A program made the position numbers and the translations under genes. 6,154 nt of DNA from Flavobacterium sp. Its GTDB lineage: Bacteria; Bacteroidota; Bacteroidia; Flavobacteriales; Flavobacteriaceae. Position 1 is the first letter of the stretch, and every line of letters starts with the position of its first letter. Under the pieces are notes generated by a model. It was not told the origin of the DNA, did no database searches, and saw only the letters and a list, made by a program, of their open reading frames with translations. The stretch spans positions 1 through 6,154 of the forward strand of contig JANJWE010000051.1 in NCBI GenBank assembly GCA_024709705.1, in the 5' to 3' direction. Below, piece by piece: positions 5,481 to 6,154 of this stretch.

Positions 5481-6154
5481 TCTATTAGGTTTTTAACAGA
5501 GGGTAAAATTAGAGAGGTAATTATGCTGTAAGCTTGTGTTGAAAGATGTAATCCATCTGATGCAACAAGTTCAGGATTTGTTAAGCCCGTTCGGCTCAAA
5601 GAAGTGATGTCTATGAATTGAATGGCATTGTTTTCACAATAGTTTTGTGCGAAGGTATTGTATTGGTCAATTTCATTTGAAATTTGGGATGAGTTTGAGT
5701 TACCTTGTCCAAATGGAGTGTAGGCATAGTCGGGAATAGAAAGTACAAAAACACGATTTCGATTTCCTTCAACAGCTAAGATAGCCTGATCAACAAGTTG
5801 AGGAAATTCACTTTCATAAATTGAAAAAGGCAGGTTTTGATATTGGTTGTTCACTCCAATTAAAAGGGTGACAAAATCGTATTTCAAATTTTGATTTCTT
5901 GAAGCTACTGCAGTTTTCAATTGTGTTGTGGTCCATCCGGTTTCTGCAATCAATGTTGTGGTATATACATCAAAAGGCCGAAAGTTTCGAGTTAAACTGT
6001 CTTTTAATTGTGCCGGAAAGTTACAAGTAAAGCATACACCTTGACCTTTGGTGTAACTATCGCCTAAAGCTAAGTGTCGTAATCTTTTTGCATTAGGCTC
6101 ACGGTTAACATCGTCATGTGCATCACATTGAATACAAGTCATGGCAAGCAGTAA
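5477..6154 (-). CDS. SGNH/GDSL hydrolase, exported, 5' end cut by the window
   Basis: Numbering is from the internal Met at 6142-6140. SGNH esterase motifs appear in order: the nucleophile Ser29 in LALGDSY (24-30), a block II glycine (Gly69 in ETGW), block III GVNNQ (96-100, with Asn98), and the DxxH pair Asp196 and His199 in SDGLHLS. Such enzymes deacylate or hydrolyse esters such as acetylated sugars or lipids; the substrate is not evident. The frame stays open to the window edge and adds Leu-Leu-Leu-Ala before the Met, giving LLLAMTCIQCDAHDD. This looks like the end of a signal peptide, so the true start is outside the window and the Met is internal. Cys3 or Cys6 could be a lipoprotein cysteine, but neither lipobox is canonical. 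A CxxC (Cys37, Cys40) follows the nucleophile block. It lies 110 bases upstream of the metalloprotease, in the same direction. Family call firm; localisation inferred. Confidence 0.85.
   Translation of the reverse strand, partial: LLLAMTCIQCDAHDDVNREPNAKRLRHLALGDSYTKGQGVCFTCNFPAQLKDSLTRNFRPFDVYTTTLIAETGWTTTQLKTAVASRNQNLKYDFVTLLIGVNNQYQNLPFSIYESEFPQLVDQAILAVEGNRNRVFVLSIPDYAYTPFGQGNSNSSQISNEIDQYNTFAQNYCENNAIQFIDITSLSRTGLTNPELVASDGLHLSTQAYSIITSLILPSVKNLID

Overview
The window looks like chromosomal DNA from a member of the Bacteroidota, most likely a Flavobacterium or close relative. The evidence is the low GC content, A/T-rich translation starts without clear Shine-Dalgarno sites, a TAnnTTTG-type promoter box ahead of the first gene, a secreted metalloprotease ending in a type A sorting domain of the type IX secretion system (T9SS), and a P-loop ATPase and ferredoxin reductase that read like flavobacterial versions. 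Taxonomy is inferred from these traits, not from a search.

The left half (161-3248) holds four rightward genes concerned with iron-sulfur clusters and electron transfer. They are an Mrp/ApbC/NBP35-type P-loop ATPase, a 79-residue NifU C-terminal (Nfu) domain protein whose start codon overlaps the ATPase stop, a thioredoxin-reductase-like ferredoxin--NAD(P)+ reductase, and an adrenodoxin-type [2Fe-2S] ferredoxin. A plausible joint role is an assembly/transfer pair (Mrp, Nfu) supplied with electrons by an NADPH -> reductase -> ferredoxin chain. The adjacency is seen; the joint function is inferred. A strong symmetrical hairpin with flanking A and T runs (3266-3299) closes this block.

The right half (3318-6154) holds two leftward genes. 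One is a 682-residue M43-family (pappalysin/cytophagalysin-type) zinc metalloprotease with signal peptide, a candidate cysteine-switch propeptide, accessory domains and T9SS tail. Upstream of it is an SGNH/GDSL hydrolase whose frame runs off the right edge; its apparent ATG lies inside a hydrophobic export signal. The metalloprotease and the ferredoxin converge on the shared terminator.

The unusual material is mostly between the genes. A roughly 100-bp nested palindromic element follows the Nfu gene. The reductase and the ferredoxin are each preceded, almost up to the ATG, by short tandem repeats (8-bp and 7-bp units) that also pair with inverted copies to form hairpins. The sequences differ but the design is the same. 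The Mrp ATPase lacks the usual CxxC cluster-binding motif and contains only one cysteine. I see no CRISPR array, insertion sequence, tRNA or rRNA, and no clearly new multi-gene system. No gene-free stretch exceeds 300 bases; the longest is 1546-1765.
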